A DNA stretch of 64,000 nucleotides from Acidobacteriota bacterium. Lineage in GTDB: Bacteria; Acidobacteriota; Terriglobia; Terriglobales; Acidobacteriaceae. Location of the stretch: the NCBI GenBank assembly GCA_018268895.1, contig JAFDVP010000012.1, positions 310,001 through 374,000 on the forward strand. Direction: 5' to 3'. The notes beneath the pieces are model-generated. The model was not told where the DNA came from. It did not search any database and saw only the letters and a program-made list of their open reading frames with translations. Positions 1-10,899 of the stretch are shown piece after piece (positions within the stretch are counted from its first letter, which is position 1; each line of letters opens with the position of its first letter). Made by a program: the position numbers and the translations under genes.

Positions 1-108
1 GTCTTGTGGCAGGGGGCCAGTGTGCCGCTTCACGTAGCTGGAACCGTGTTCGCCAACTGTAGCCAGAGTCGCTAAGGGTCCAAAGAATCATCAGGTTATT
101 GGGAGTTT

Positions 109-1509
109 ATGAGCGGTGTGTACGATCTGATCGTTATCGGGTCCGGGCCGGCCGGACAGCGCGCGGCAATCTATGCCTCCAAGATGGGCAAGAAGGTTGC
201 GCTGGTCGAGATGCGCGAGGTGGTCGGCGGCGTCTCCATCAATACCGGCACCATCCCGTCAAAGACGATGCGCGAGGCCGTGCTCCATCTCTCCGGGTAC
301 AACTACAAGTCGATCTACGGCATGAACTACCGGGTGAAGGAGCGGATCACCATGGCCGACCTCGCCTTCCGCGTCCAGCACGTCATCAAGACCGAGATCG
401 ACGTCACCGAGGCCCAGCTCTCGCGCAATAACGTGGAGATGCTGCTCGGCGTGGCCAGCTTTGAAGACCCGACGCACATCAAGGTGACCAACTCGCGCGG
501 GTCAGCCGTCTACGAGGCGAAGAGCACTCTGATCGCTACGGGAACCAAGCCTGCCAGCTCACCCAAGGTCCACATCAACGGCAAGACCATCATCAACAGC
601 GACCAGGTGCTCGACCTCACCAACCTTCCCAAGACGATGATCGTCGTCGGCGGCGGCGTCATCGGCGTGGAGTACACCTGCATGTTCGCCGCCCTCGGCG
701 TTCGCGTGACGTTGATCGAGCGGCGGCCGCGCCTGCTTGAGTTCGCCGACCAGGAGATCGTCGAGGCGCTGAGCTACCACCTGCGCGACGCCCGCGTCAC
801 CATGCGGCTCAACGAAGAGGTGGAGTCGGTCGAGGAGATGCCCGACGGCTCCGTCGTCGCCAACCTCGAGAGCAAGAAGAAGCTACAGGGAGACGCGCTG
901 CTCTACGCCGTCGGCCGCCAGGGCAATGTGGACGAGCTGAACCTCGCCGCCGTCGGGGTCGAGGCCGACTCGCGCGGACGCATCCCCGTCGACAAGGACT
1001 TCAGGACCAAGAACGCGAACATCTTCGCCGTAGGCGACGTCATCGGCTTCCCGTCGCTGGCCTCCGTCTCCATGGAGCAGGGCCGTATCGGCGCGGCGCG
1101 CGCCTTCGGCGACGAGACCATCGTCTCGAACCCCAGCTTCTACCCCTACGGCATCTACACCATCCCCGAGATCAGCTTCATCGGCAAGACCGAGGAGCAG
1201 TTGACCGAGGAGGACGTTCCCTACGAGGTTGGCGTTGCCTACTATCGCGAGATCGCGCGCGGGCAGATTCGCGGCGACACCACTGGCCGCCTGAAGCTGA
1301 TCTTCCACCGCGGGAGCCACCTGATCCTCGGCGTTCACATCATCGGCGAGGGGGCCAGCGAGCTGCTGCACATCGGGCAGGCTGTGATGGCGCTCGGCGG
1401 AAGGATCGAATACTTCGTGGATACCGTCTTCAACTACCCAACGCTAGCGGAATGTTATAAAGTGGCTGCTTTCAATGGATTGAACCGCGTCAGCAAGTTC
1501 GACTCGTAA
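109..1509 (+). CDS. sthA: Soluble pyridine nucleotide transhydrogenase (Si-specific)
   Basis: A 466-residue FAD flavoprotein that would exchange reducing equivalents between NADPH and NAD+ in the cytoplasm. The N-terminus has the FAD dinucleotide fold (GSGPAGQRAAIYA, residues 12-24), and a second nucleotide-binding fold (VVGGGVIGVEY) lies near residue 180. The region that holds the redox disulfide in lipoamide and glutathione reductases reads GGVSINTGTIPSK. Both cysteines are missing, which is the hallmark of SthA within this family. The C-terminal dimerisation domain ends in the usual HIIGEGASELLHIGQAVM block. GGGAG lies 5 bases before the ATG. The length matches E. coli SthA (466). The next gene follows after 39 bases on the same strand, so co-transcription is possible. 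Confidence 0.93.
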   Translation: MSGVYDLIVIGSGPAGQRAAIYASKMGKKVALVEMREVVGGVSINTGTIPSKTMREAVLHLSGYNYKSIYGMNYRVKERITMADLAFRVQHVIKTEIDVTEAQLSRNNVEMLLGVASFEDPTHIKVTNSRGSAVYEAKSTLIATGTKPASSPKVHINGKTIINSDQVLDLTNLPKTMIVVGGGVIGVEYTCMFAALGVRVTLIERRPRLLEFADQEIVEALSYHLRDARVTMRLNEEVESVEEMPDGSVVANLESKKKLQGDALLYAVGRQGNVDELNLAAVGVEADSRGRIPVDKDFRTKNANIFAVGDVIGFPSLASVSMEQGRIGAARAFGDETIVSNPSFYPYGIYTIPEISFIGKTEEQLTEEDVPYEVGVAYYREIARGQIRGDTTGRLKLIFHRGSHLILGVHIIGEGASELLHIGQAVMALGGRIEYFVDTVFNYPTLAECYKVAAFNGLNRVSKFDS

Positions 1510-1548
1510 GGCGGCAGACGCGGAGTCTGGGACAGGGCAGAGGAAGCG

Positions 1549-2445
1549 ATGGCAAAGTCGGTTGGGGTCACGTTATCGGAGCAGATTCACACCGGGCTGG
1601 TGATCGACCACAAGCTGGTGGGTGGGCTGCGGCGGTTTCCTGAAGATGAAGAAGATTACAGCGCTCTGGTCGAGCTTCATACCGATGCCCTGGTCGAGAC
1701 GATCTGCAATCAGATTGTTGGGGCTGCGAATGGCGAAAAAAACCTCGATGCCGTAGGAATCGCTGTTCCGGGACTGGTGAAGAGCGGTGTTGTCGAGGAA
1801 GCGCCGAACCTTCCCCAGATCAAGGGCGCCAGGCTGCGCGACCTGATCAGCATGAAGCTGCACGACCACGGCATAGCAGCTCCGGTCGCCCTGCTGAACG
1901 ATGCGGACGGTGTTGCAGCGGGGCTGGCAGCGAAGTTTGGCAAGCTGGACTCGATGATCCGGGTATGGACCATCGGCCTGGGTATCGGGCATGGAAGATA
2001 TCCGCACACGGCCGGCGTGTGGGAGGGCGGGCATACCGTGGTCACGCTCGACGACAAGGAGGCTTTCTGCGGTTGCGGCGGAAGGGGGCACCTTGAGGGC
2101 ATCATGGGCCATCGCTCGATGCGTATGCGCTTTCTGGACATGGAGCCGGAGGAGGTCTTTGAGGCGGCGAAGGCGGGCGACCAGAGATGTCTTGAGTTCA
2201 AGAGGCTCTATCACAAGGCATTGGCCGCGGCGACGGCTAGCTCGATCCATATGACAGGGCCGGGTAAGTTCTTCCTTACTGGGACCTATGTGGACAACGT
2301 CGATCTGCCGATGCTCAAGGACTACATGCAGCAGATGGTCAAGATGAGTCCGCTGCAAGGCTACTCGATCGAGATCGTGAAAGAGAACGCAGAGAACCGC
2401 GTGATCGGCTCGGCGGTGAGCGCGGAGCAGGCTGCGGGGCTGTAG
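1549..2445 (+). CDS. ROK-family protein, atypical (sugar kinase-like)
   Basis: A 298-residue protein of the ROK (repressor, ORF, kinase) fold without a DNA-binding domain. Family features are the catalytic-base region LLNDADGVAAG, the glycine-rich WTIGLGIGHG loop, and a zinc motif CGCGGRGHLEG near residue 180. Two things are unusual. The N-terminal phosphate-binding DxGGT motif expected near residue 10 is replaced by VGVTLSEQ. The last cysteine of the CxCGxxGC zinc motif is a histidine. It may still be a kinase, but nucleotide binding must differ from glucokinase, so I do not assign a substrate. It sits 39 bases after sthA, and a small ORF follows 13 bases after its stop. Confidence 0.8.
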   Translation: MAKSVGVTLSEQIHTGLVIDHKLVGGLRRFPEDEEDYSALVELHTDALVETICNQIVGAANGEKNLDAVGIAVPGLVKSGVVEEAPNLPQIKGARLRDLISMKLHDHGIAAPVALLNDADGVAAGLAAKFGKLDSMIRVWTIGLGIGHGRYPHTAGVWEGGHTVVTLDDKEAFCGCGGRGHLEGIMGHRSMRMRFLDMEPEEVFEAAKAGDQRCLEFKRLYHKALAAATASSIHMTGPGKFFLTGTYVDNVDLPMLKDYMQQMVKMSPLQGYSIEIVKENAENRVIGSAVSAEQAAGL

Positions 2446-2458
2446 GAGCGGAGATCGC

Positions 2459-2842
2459 GTGCGTGGTTATCTCACTATAGCTCTAAGTCTTGCGATCGCT
2501 GTACGCTGGCAGGATATTGCTTCACAGCACGAAGCCTGGGAAAAGACGGTCGAAGCCCGGCATGATGCGTTATTAAAACAGTGGGGAATCGGCAACGACG
2601 CCGCACTTCGTGAAGAACTGCACGCGAGGTATGTACGCGATCAGGATGCGCGCAGGTCCGTGATGACTCTGCCGCAAGCGCAATGGACCGATTCCATGGA
2701 CAAGCATCGACAGCAGACAATGAAATCGCTCAGTCAGGCCCTATCAAGTTGCGAACAGCGGTCGAGGAGTGCAGCGGCCTCAAGGCAACCATTGAGTAGA
2801 GGGCCGATTGCCGGAGAGCCAGGCGACGAAAGCCCAGTCTAA
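2459..2842 (+). CDS. Hypothetical protein, possible DUF6624-like fragment
   Basis: 127 codons from GTG, 13 bases after the ROK gene, preceded by a good ribosome site (GGAGCGGAG). The N-terminus is weakly hydrophobic and could be a short signal or anchor. The central part has a DQDARR block followed about 20 residues later by DKHRQQ. That spacing resembles the start of DUF6624 domains, but the conserved second half of that domain is absent and the C-terminus is low-complexity (many S, R, P). It may be a truncated relic or a lineage-specific small protein. Support is the ribosome site and the operon-like position only. Confidence 0.4.
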   Translation: MRGYLTIALSLAIAVRWQDIASQHEAWEKTVEARHDALLKQWGIGNDAALREELHARYVRDQDARRSVMTLPQAQWTDSMDKHRQQTMKSLSQALSSCEQRSRSAAASRQPLSRGPIAGEPGDESPV

Positions 2843-2871
2843 CCGGGCCTCCGCCGCCATCCTTATTGCGC

Positions 2872-3372
2872 CTATGCTAACCCCGCAACAACTGTCGCAA
2901 CTTTATCGAGTATCTCGATCCAGCCGTCCATTTGACCGCTATTTTTAGCACTCTCCATGGGTTCATTGCCGATGAAGGTAAGCTTCGTCTGGCCGTTTCC
3001 GAGATCCTCAAAGAGGGTCACATCGTACGCACCGTCGATAGCCTCGTGTTCTATTCCCAATTGCGCCGGATCGATTTTGTTTCCCTTCGAATCCGAAAAG
3101 TACATCAAGGAAACGATCTTCTCGCACGGAACGATCTCGTAGTATTCAACCGCATTCCAGAACTCCTGCCCATCCGGGGTCCTCATGCAGCAGAGAAGTT
3201 TTCCTCCAACGCGAAAATCCATCTCACAACCCGGCGCAGTAAGGCCCTTCGGTCCCCACCACTGCATGATGTACTTCGGCTCTGTCCACGCCTTCCAAAC
3301 CAACTCGCGTGGGGCATCAAAAATTCTCGTAACGACCATCCGCTCAATTTCGCTAACCGGCTTTGCTGTCAT
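2872..3372 (-). CDS. SRPBCC / AHSA1-like domain protein
   Basis: A 166-residue protein of the AHSA1 (Aha1 C-terminal, SRPBCC helix-grip) family. It opens with the typical TRIFDAPRELVWKAWTEP strand-helix and WWGPKG block and ends in a long C-terminal helix. Members bind small hydrophobic ligands or act as accessory proteins; no specific ligand can be read from sequence. I chose the ATG at 3372 because GGAGG lies just upstream inside the last codons of the ArsR gene, whose stop is 2 bases away. The frame is open further upstream, but that would overlap ArsR by almost 90 bases. ArsR plus AHSA1 is a common two-gene operon in bacteria. Confidence 0.88.
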   Translation of the reverse strand: MTAKPVSEIERMVVTRIFDAPRELVWKAWTEPKYIMQWWGPKGLTAPGCEMDFRVGGKLLCCMRTPDGQEFWNAVEYYEIVPCEKIVSLMYFSDSKGNKIDPAQLGIEHEAIDGAYDVTLFEDLGNGQTKLTFIGNEPMESAKNSGQMDGWIEILDKVATVVAGLA

Positions 3373-3374
3373 CG

Positions 3375-3707
3375 CTAACCTCCGTTTTTCTTCATTTCCT
3401 TCACAACCACATCCAGCTTGTCGAAACTCTCTTCCCAGAACCGGCGATAGTTCATCGCCCATTCGCTGACTGTCTTAATCGCCTCTGGCCTAAGCGTGCA
3501 TACACTCTCCCGTCCACGCTTCGTCTTGACCACAATCCGCGCTCTCACCAGATAGGCAATATGTTTTGAAATCATCTGCTGTGACAGTGAGAACGGTTCC
3601 GTCAATCCATGCACCGAGGCAGGCCCGCGAGAGAGCCGTTCGATCATTGCTCGCCGGGTTGGGTCAGACAAAGCCGCGAAGGTTGTGTTTAATCTATCCA
3701 CAACCAT
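3375..3707 (-). CDS. ArsR-family winged-helix regulator (SdpR-like)
   Basis: A 110-residue DNA-binding protein. The opening (FAALSDPTRRAMIERLS) and the recognition helix (SLSQQMISKHIAYL) are typical of ArsR/SmtB regulators of the SdpR branch. No metal-binding CxC pair is present, so metal sensing is unlikely. It is co-transcribed with the AHSA1 protein (2-base gap). No clear Shine-Dalgarno precedes the ATG; instead a perfect palindrome covers the start codon. A TTGACA lies 23 bases upstream of the ATG, but no matching -10 is obvious. It is probably an autoregulatory repressor; the ligand is unknown. Confidence 0.88.
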   Translation of the reverse strand: MVVDRLNTTFAALSDPTRRAMIERLSRGPASVHGLTEPFSLSQQMISKHIAYLVRARIVVKTKRGRESVCTLRPEAIKTVSEWAMNYRRFWEESFDKLDVVVKEMKKNGG

Positions 3708-3720
3708 ATGGTTGTGGATA
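3695..3720. promoter_or_regulatory. Perfect 26-bp palindrome over the arsR-type start codon
   Basis: Two 13-base halves, TATCCACAACCAT and ATGGTTGTGGATA, form an exact inverted repeat without a spacer. The ATG of the ArsR-family gene (3705-3707) is the inner edge of one half, and codons 2-4 lie inside the palindrome. It is a strong candidate autoregulatory operator. Binding would block both transcription start and the translation start region. Confidence 0.7.
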
Positions 3721-3829
3721 TTCCGTTCGATGTCAAGCAGAGATTTCTGCGGCTCCCGATTGCTTTTTTGAACCTGACACTGGCGCTCAGCAATATTCGC
3801 TGCGACGAGTGCTCAGTGTTCGCCAGATA

Positions 3830-4636
3830 CTACCTCTGACAGTTGGGGCAGAAGTGGGTGCTGCGTCCGCCGATGACGATGCGTTCAATCGGCGTCTTGC
3901 AGGTACGGCACGGTTCGCCGGTGCGCGAATAAACGTGGTGGTGGAGCTGGAAGAACCCTGCCACGCCGTCGGCATCAACGTAGTCGGAGACAGACGAGCC
4001 GCCCAGCTTGATGGCCTTCTTTAAAACTTTCTGCAATGCGTCGCGCAAACGGGCGAGTTCATCGCGGGTGAGGCGTCCGGCGTGGCGGCGGGGGCGGATG
4101 CCGGCGTGGTGCAGGGCTTCGTCGGCGTAGATGTTGCCGACCCCGTGAAGCAGCGACTGGTTGAGCAGAGCGGCTTTGATGGGAGTCTTGCGTCCGCGGA
4201 AGAGTGCGATGAAGTCTTCGAGGCCGATGGTGAGCGGCTCCTTGCCGGGGCCGGTGTACGCCTCGGTCGAGACGGAGAGGCGGCCAAAGCGGCGGGCGTC
4301 GACGAAGCGTAGCTCTTTGCCGTCGCTCAAGCTGAGGATGGCATGGGTGTGCGGCGGGACCTCTGTCTCTGGAGCGGAGACGAGCAGGCGGCCGGTCATG
4401 CCGAGATGGATGAGAAATTGTGCGGTGGTGGATTTACGGCTCAGGTCGGCGACGATGGTCTTGCCGACGCGGTGGACACGCTCGATGCGCGCATTTGTAA
4501 GCACATCGGCGATCGCGGCAGGGGGCGACTTGAAGGTCTGCGGCTTGTTGCTGGTCCACACGCTGACAATGGTCTGGCCGTGGACGCGCAGATGAACGCC
4601 GTTGGCGACGGTTTCGACTTCGGGAAGCTCAGGCAT
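3830..4636 (-). CDS. mutM: Formamidopyrimidine-DNA glycosylase
   Basis: A 268-residue base-excision repair enzyme that removes oxidised purines such as 8-oxoguanine and nicks the site by beta/delta elimination. All hallmarks are visible: the N-terminal PELPEVETV with catalytic Pro2 and Glu3, the helix-two-turn-helix region LLHGVGNIYADEALHHAGI, and a C-terminal C4 zinc finger with the cysteine pairs CRTC and CPNC around IVIGGRSTHF. The length is normal for Fpg. It is divergent from the YVTN protein gene, with about 90 bases between them. Confidence 0.96.
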   Translation of the reverse strand: MPELPEVETVANGVHLRVHGQTIVSVWTSNKPQTFKSPPAAIADVLTNARIERVHRVGKTIVADLSRKSTTAQFLIHLGMTGRLLVSAPETEVPPHTHAILSLSDGKELRFVDARRFGRLSVSTEAYTGPGKEPLTIGLEDFIALFRGRKTPIKAALLNQSLLHGVGNIYADEALHHAGIRPRRHAGRLTRDELARLRDALQKVLKKAIKLGGSSVSDYVDADGVAGFFQLHHHVYSRTGEPCRTCKTPIERIVIGGRSTHFCPNCQR

Positions 4637-4728
4637 GGCCTTTTGAGTATAGGCGGCGCGCGGGAGATTCAGTCGTCGTGGAGTTTTTACTGACGTGTGC
4701 CTTGTTGTGCTTCTATACTTTCTGCGCG

Positions 4729-5721
4729 ATGAAGAGACAGTTTTTTTTGACGGCAGGAATATGTAGCGTGCTGGCGGTTGGCGCTTGCGCGTATGCGGGA
4801 GCGGAGACGCTCCTGGTGGCTAACCAGAAGGATGCGAACCTTTCGGTGATCGATACGGCGACGGACAAGGTAGTCGCCTCGATTCCGGTTGGCGGCATCA
4901 CCGGGCATGAGCTTGCCGTCTCTCCCGATGGCAAGCGCGCGTTTGTGCCGATCTACGGCAACGCAGGCGTGGGGCGGGCGGGCACGGACGGAAGCCAGAT
5001 CTCGGTAATCGACCTGGCGTCGAAAAAAATCGTGGGAACCATCGACTTCGGGCATGGCGTCCGGCCGCACTGCGCGATCTTCGGCAAGGACGGCATGTTG
5101 TACGTCACGACGGAGCTGGACAAGTCAGTGAGCATCATCGACCCGAAGACGCTGAAGATCGTGGGTTCAGTTCCAACGGGGCAGGAGCAGTCGCACATGC
5201 TGGTGCTCTCGAAGGATGGCAGGCGCGGCTATACGGCCAACGTAGGGCCGGGTACGGTCTCGGTGCTGGATATTCCGGCGAAGAAGACCATCGCGATCAT
5301 CCCGATCTCGGGGAACACGCAGCGCATCTCCATCTCGCGCGACGGAAGCATGGTGTTTACGGCGGACCAGAAGACGCCGCAGCTTGCGGTGATCGATACG
5401 GTGACGAACAAGGTGAAGACGTGGGTTCCGCTGTCGAGCGCGGGCTACGGTACGGTCTCCACGCTCGATGGACGCTACCTGCTGGTGACGCTGCGCGGGG
5501 CGAAGCAGCTTGCCGTCGTCGACCTGAAGACGATGAAGGTGGAGCACACGGTCGATGTCGGCGATGGGCCTTCTGAGGTCGTCGTCAGCGCGGATGGGAA
5601 GAAGGCGTTTGTGGCCTGCAACTTCTCAAACCAGATTGCGGTGGTGGATCTGGCGAACTGGAAGATGGACAAGCTGATTGACGCGGGCAAATATGCCGAC
5701 GGGATGGCCCTGGTGAAGTAG
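4729..5721 (+). CDS. Secreted YVTN-type beta-propeller protein
   Basis: A 330-residue exported protein. I start at the ATG at 4729 because it opens a good signal peptide (MKRQFFLTAGICSVLAVGACAYAGA); the longer frame from 4678 adds an implausible hydrophobic stretch. The mature part is built of about seven repeats of the form VIDxxTxKVVxxIxVG...SPDGK, the pattern of YVTN/YncE seven-bladed propellers. Such proteins act in the periplasm or at the surface as binding scaffolds; no enzyme motif is visible. It appears to be a single gene, with a repeat-rich intergenic region after it. Confidence 0.85.
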   Translation: MKRQFFLTAGICSVLAVGACAYAGAETLLVANQKDANLSVIDTATDKVVASIPVGGITGHELAVSPDGKRAFVPIYGNAGVGRAGTDGSQISVIDLASKKIVGTIDFGHGVRPHCAIFGKDGMLYVTTELDKSVSIIDPKTLKIVGSVPTGQEQSHMLVLSKDGRRGYTANVGPGTVSVLDIPAKKTIAIIPISGNTQRISISRDGSMVFTADQKTPQLAVIDTVTNKVKTWVPLSSAGYGTVSTLDGRYLLVTLRGAKQLAVVDLKTMKVEHTVDVGDGPSEVVVSADGKKAFVACNFSNQIAVVDLANWKMDKLIDAGKYADGMALVK

Positions 5722-5745
5722 TCGAAAGCGGCTAGACAGTAGCGT

Positions 5746-5955
5746 GTCATCCTGAGCGAAGGGGTCGCAGCTTTAGCGAACCCGGAGTCGAAGGACCTGC
5801 ATCTTTCCCCGCCGGGTAGATCCTCAGTGGAGGAAGGTTCGAAATGCAGGTCCCTTCGACTTCGCTACGCTCCACTCAGGATGACAAAGTATTAGAGGGC
5901 GCTCCGCTCAGGATGACGAGATGGAGTGGAACCATGCAGCTTCGTTCAGGATGAT
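5746..5955. repeat. Intergenic repeat block with nested hairpin (REP-like)
   Basis: Fills most of the 365-base gap between the propeller gene and metH. Outer arms GTCATCCTGAG (5746-5756) and CTCAGGATGAC (5875-5885) are exact inverted copies. Nested inside, GTCGAAGGACCTGCAT (5787-5802) pairs with 5844-5860 apart from one extra C. CTCAGGATGAC returns at 5907-5917 and a near copy at 5945-5955. The structure resembles short interspersed palindromic elements; copies elsewhere in the genome are likely but cannot be seen here. No coding potential is evident. Confidence 0.7.
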
Positions 5956-6016
5956 AAACGGCAATGAACGATGAGTCTCAAGACTCCTGCATCAGACGTC
6001 GCATGTCGCGCATCGA

Positions 6017-6022
6017 TATAAT
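6017..6022 (+). promoter_or_regulatory. Possible -10 element upstream of metH
   Basis: A perfect TATAAT lies 70 bases before the first metH ATG. No good -35 hexamer is found 16-18 bases upstream, and no cobalamin or SAM riboswitch fold is apparent in the leader. Weak on its own. Confidence 0.3.
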
Positions 6023-6086
6023 GAAGTAGATGTTCTGTGGCGGACAGCGCCAAGATAAGCAGAATCAGCAACTTCGTACCATCTGA

Positions 6087-7210
6087 ATGCAGCCGACGAT
6101 GACCAATGCAAACTCGCATCCGCTGAAGAAGATTCTTGAAGACCGTATCGCCATTATCGATGGCGCGATGGGAACGACGATCCGCACCTACGGGATGAAG
6201 GAACAGGACATCCGCGGGGAGAGGTTCAAGAATGCGCCCAAGGACCTGCTGAACAATGGCGACCTGTTCTCGCTGACGCAGCCGGAGATGATCTGCGATA
6301 TCCATCGGCGCTTTCTGGAGGCCGGTGCGGACATTATCGAAACCAATACCTTTGGCGCGACCAGCATCACGCAGAGCGAGTTCTTCGTCGATGACCCACG
6401 CGAACACGGCGGCCGCAAGGACCCGGAGTTCTATCAGAAGATCATCGAAGATCCGATGCTGACCGGTCTGGCCAACGAGATCAACGAGCAGTCGGCGCGG
6501 CAGTGCCGCGAATGGGCCGACCGCGTAGGAAACGCAACGGGGCGGCAGCGCTTTGTAGCGGGAGCCATCGGTCCGCTGACGGTGTCGCTGTCGAATTCGC
6601 CCGACGCCGACGATCCCGGCTTTCGCGTCGTCACGTTCGACCAGGTAAAGAAAGCCTACGCTGAGCAGGTGCGTGCGCTCATCGCGGGCGGCTCCGATCT
6701 GCTGCTCGTCGAGACGATCTTCGATTCGCTCAATGCAAAGGCAGCGCTGGTTGCCATACGCGAGGTCTTCGACGAGGACGGTTACACCGCGAACAAGAAG
6801 GAGCTGCCGGTGATGATCTCGGCTGCGGTAGGACGCGGCGGCGAGACACTGATCTCAGCGCAGACGACCGAGGCCTTCTGGAATGCGGTCGAGCATGTGA
6901 AGCCGCTCTCCGTTGGACTCAACTGCTCGCTTGGCCCCGACCTGATGTATCCGTTTCTCGAGGAGCTCTCGGAGAAGGCGGACGTGGCGATCTCCTGCTA
7001 CCCGAACGCCGGCCTGCCGAATCCTCTATCGGAAACTGGTTTCGACCTTGGGCCCGACGACATGGCCCGCTTCCTCGGCGACTTCGCCCGCGGAGGCCTG
7101 ATCAACATCGCCGGCGGATGCTGCGGCAATACGCCGGAGCATATCGCTGCGATTGCCAGGGCTCTCGAAGGCAAGGCCCCGCGCAAGCTCGGCCGGATCG
7201 AGGTTGCGGC

Positions 7211-7214
<4 letters not shown>
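6087..7214 (+). CDS. metH: Methionine synthase, homocysteine-binding module (split MetH)
   Basis: A 375-residue homocysteine S-methyltransferase domain matching the first quarter of E. coli MetH. It opens with [15 protein letters not shown] and has [13 protein letters not shown], a zinc-cysteine NCSLGP, and the C-terminal zinc pair [11 protein letters not shown]. It would bind zinc and homocysteine and take the methyl group from methylcobalamin on its partner. An alternative ATG lies 12 bases downstream (6099); neither has a strong ribosome site. Its TGA overlaps the GTG start of the partner gene by four bases (GTGA), so the two halves should be translationally coupled and work as one enzyme. 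Confidence 0.93.
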
Positions 7215-9919
<2,705 letters not shown>

Positions 9920-10007
9920 TTATCGGAAGAAGGCACCCATCGGAACGCCCGGGGCTGACGTTTTTACGCTCCAACAATGGGCGTCATGCAGCGGACGAAT
10001 GTGTAAG

Positions 10008-10025
10008 ATGATCCGGAAGGATCAT
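10008..10025. promoter_or_regulatory. Inverted repeat upstream of deoR-type gene
   Basis: ATGATCC and GGATCAT flank a GGAA centre, 38 bases before the ATG of the DeoR-family regulator. It could be an autoregulatory operator. The arms are only 7 bases, so this is tentative. Confidence 0.35.
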
Positions 10026-10062
10026 ATTTCATATAAAAAATCACCTAGAAGAAAGACGCGAA

Positions 10063-10869
10063 ATGGCCAATCGAAAAGGTCCTGGAACCGGTAAAGAGAC
10101 CGGCACGATGTTGATCGAGGAGCGGCGGCAACATGTACTTGCGCGCATCCAGCAGGAAGGCCGGGTCCTGGTGTCGGAACTCTCTGACAGCCTGGGGATC
10201 TCGCGAATCACCATCCGGAAAGATTTAGACGACCTGGAAGCGCGCGGGCTGGTTCAGAGGACGCATGGCGGAGCACTGGCTCCACAGTCCAACTCTCTGC
10301 TCGACCCATCGCTGCAAGTCAAGGAGCGGCAGCAGCTCAAGGAAAAACTTCGCATCGCTGACACAGCCGCGAAGATGGTTCGTGAAGGGCAATGTGTTCT
10401 CCTGGATTCTGGAACAACGACGACCGCCATTGCCAGAGCGCTTCGTGCGTTCAAACATCTTACCGTCGTAACGAACGCGCTGAACATTGCAGCAGACCTG
10501 GCCAGCACAAACTTTGAGGTCATCCTGACCGGCGGCACGCTGAGGAAAAATTCGGCGTCGCTTGTAGGACCACTTGCTGAAGAGATGTTGGGAGAGCTGC
10601 ACGCCGACATTCTTTTCCTTGGCGTAGACGGCTTCGATCCTCAGGTTGGAATTACAACACCGAACGTTCTGGAGTCTCGCGTCAATCGAGCTATGGTCAA
10701 ATCGGCCCGGCGCGTGATCGCAGTCTGCGACTCGACAAAGTTCAATCGGCAGAGCCTTGCGCTCATCGTTCCCTCCACAGCGATCCAGATGGTCATCACC
10801 GATACCGGCGCCAAACCGGAAACAGTCGAAGCCCTGAAGACTTCGGGAATCGAAGTCATCCTCGTGTAG
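10063..10869 (+). CDS. DeoR-family transcriptional regulator
   Basis: A 268-residue regulator. The N-terminal winged helix (RRQHVLARIQQEGRVLVSEL, then ISRITIRKDLDDLEARGLV and RTHGGAL) is classic DeoR. The C-terminal sugar-phosphate sensor domain has the DSGTTTTAIARAL loop and GVDGFDPQVG. Members such as GlpR, AgaR and FruR respond to phosphorylated sugars or glycerol-3-phosphate; the ligand cannot be read here. An alternative start at 10108 would drop a 15-residue charged leader and begin at the more usual MLIEERR. It converges on the phospholipase C gene, 30 bases apart, and may belong functionally to the lipid locus, but that is inference. Confidence 0.88.
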   Translation: MANRKGPGTGKETGTMLIEERRQHVLARIQQEGRVLVSELSDSLGISRITIRKDLDDLEARGLVQRTHGGALAPQSNSLLDPSLQVKERQQLKEKLRIADTAAKMVREGQCVLLDSGTTTTAIARALRAFKHLTVVTNALNIAADLASTNFEVILTGGTLRKNSASLVGPLAEEMLGELHADILFLGVDGFDPQVGITTPNVLESRVNRAMVKSARRVIAVCDSTKFNRQSLALIVPSTAIQMVITDTGAKPETVEALKTSGIEVILV

Positions 10870-10899
10870 TAAGTTGCTCCAACACTAAAGGCCCTTCTC

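Noticed and set aside
1-75. Open frame from the window edge to a TAA at 73-75
   Set aside because: Could be the end of an upstream gene, but 24 codons with no recognisable motif are not enough to call it.
5956-6086. Cobalamin or SAM riboswitch upstream of metH
   Set aside because: The leader is short and I see no B12-box or SAM-type conserved core.
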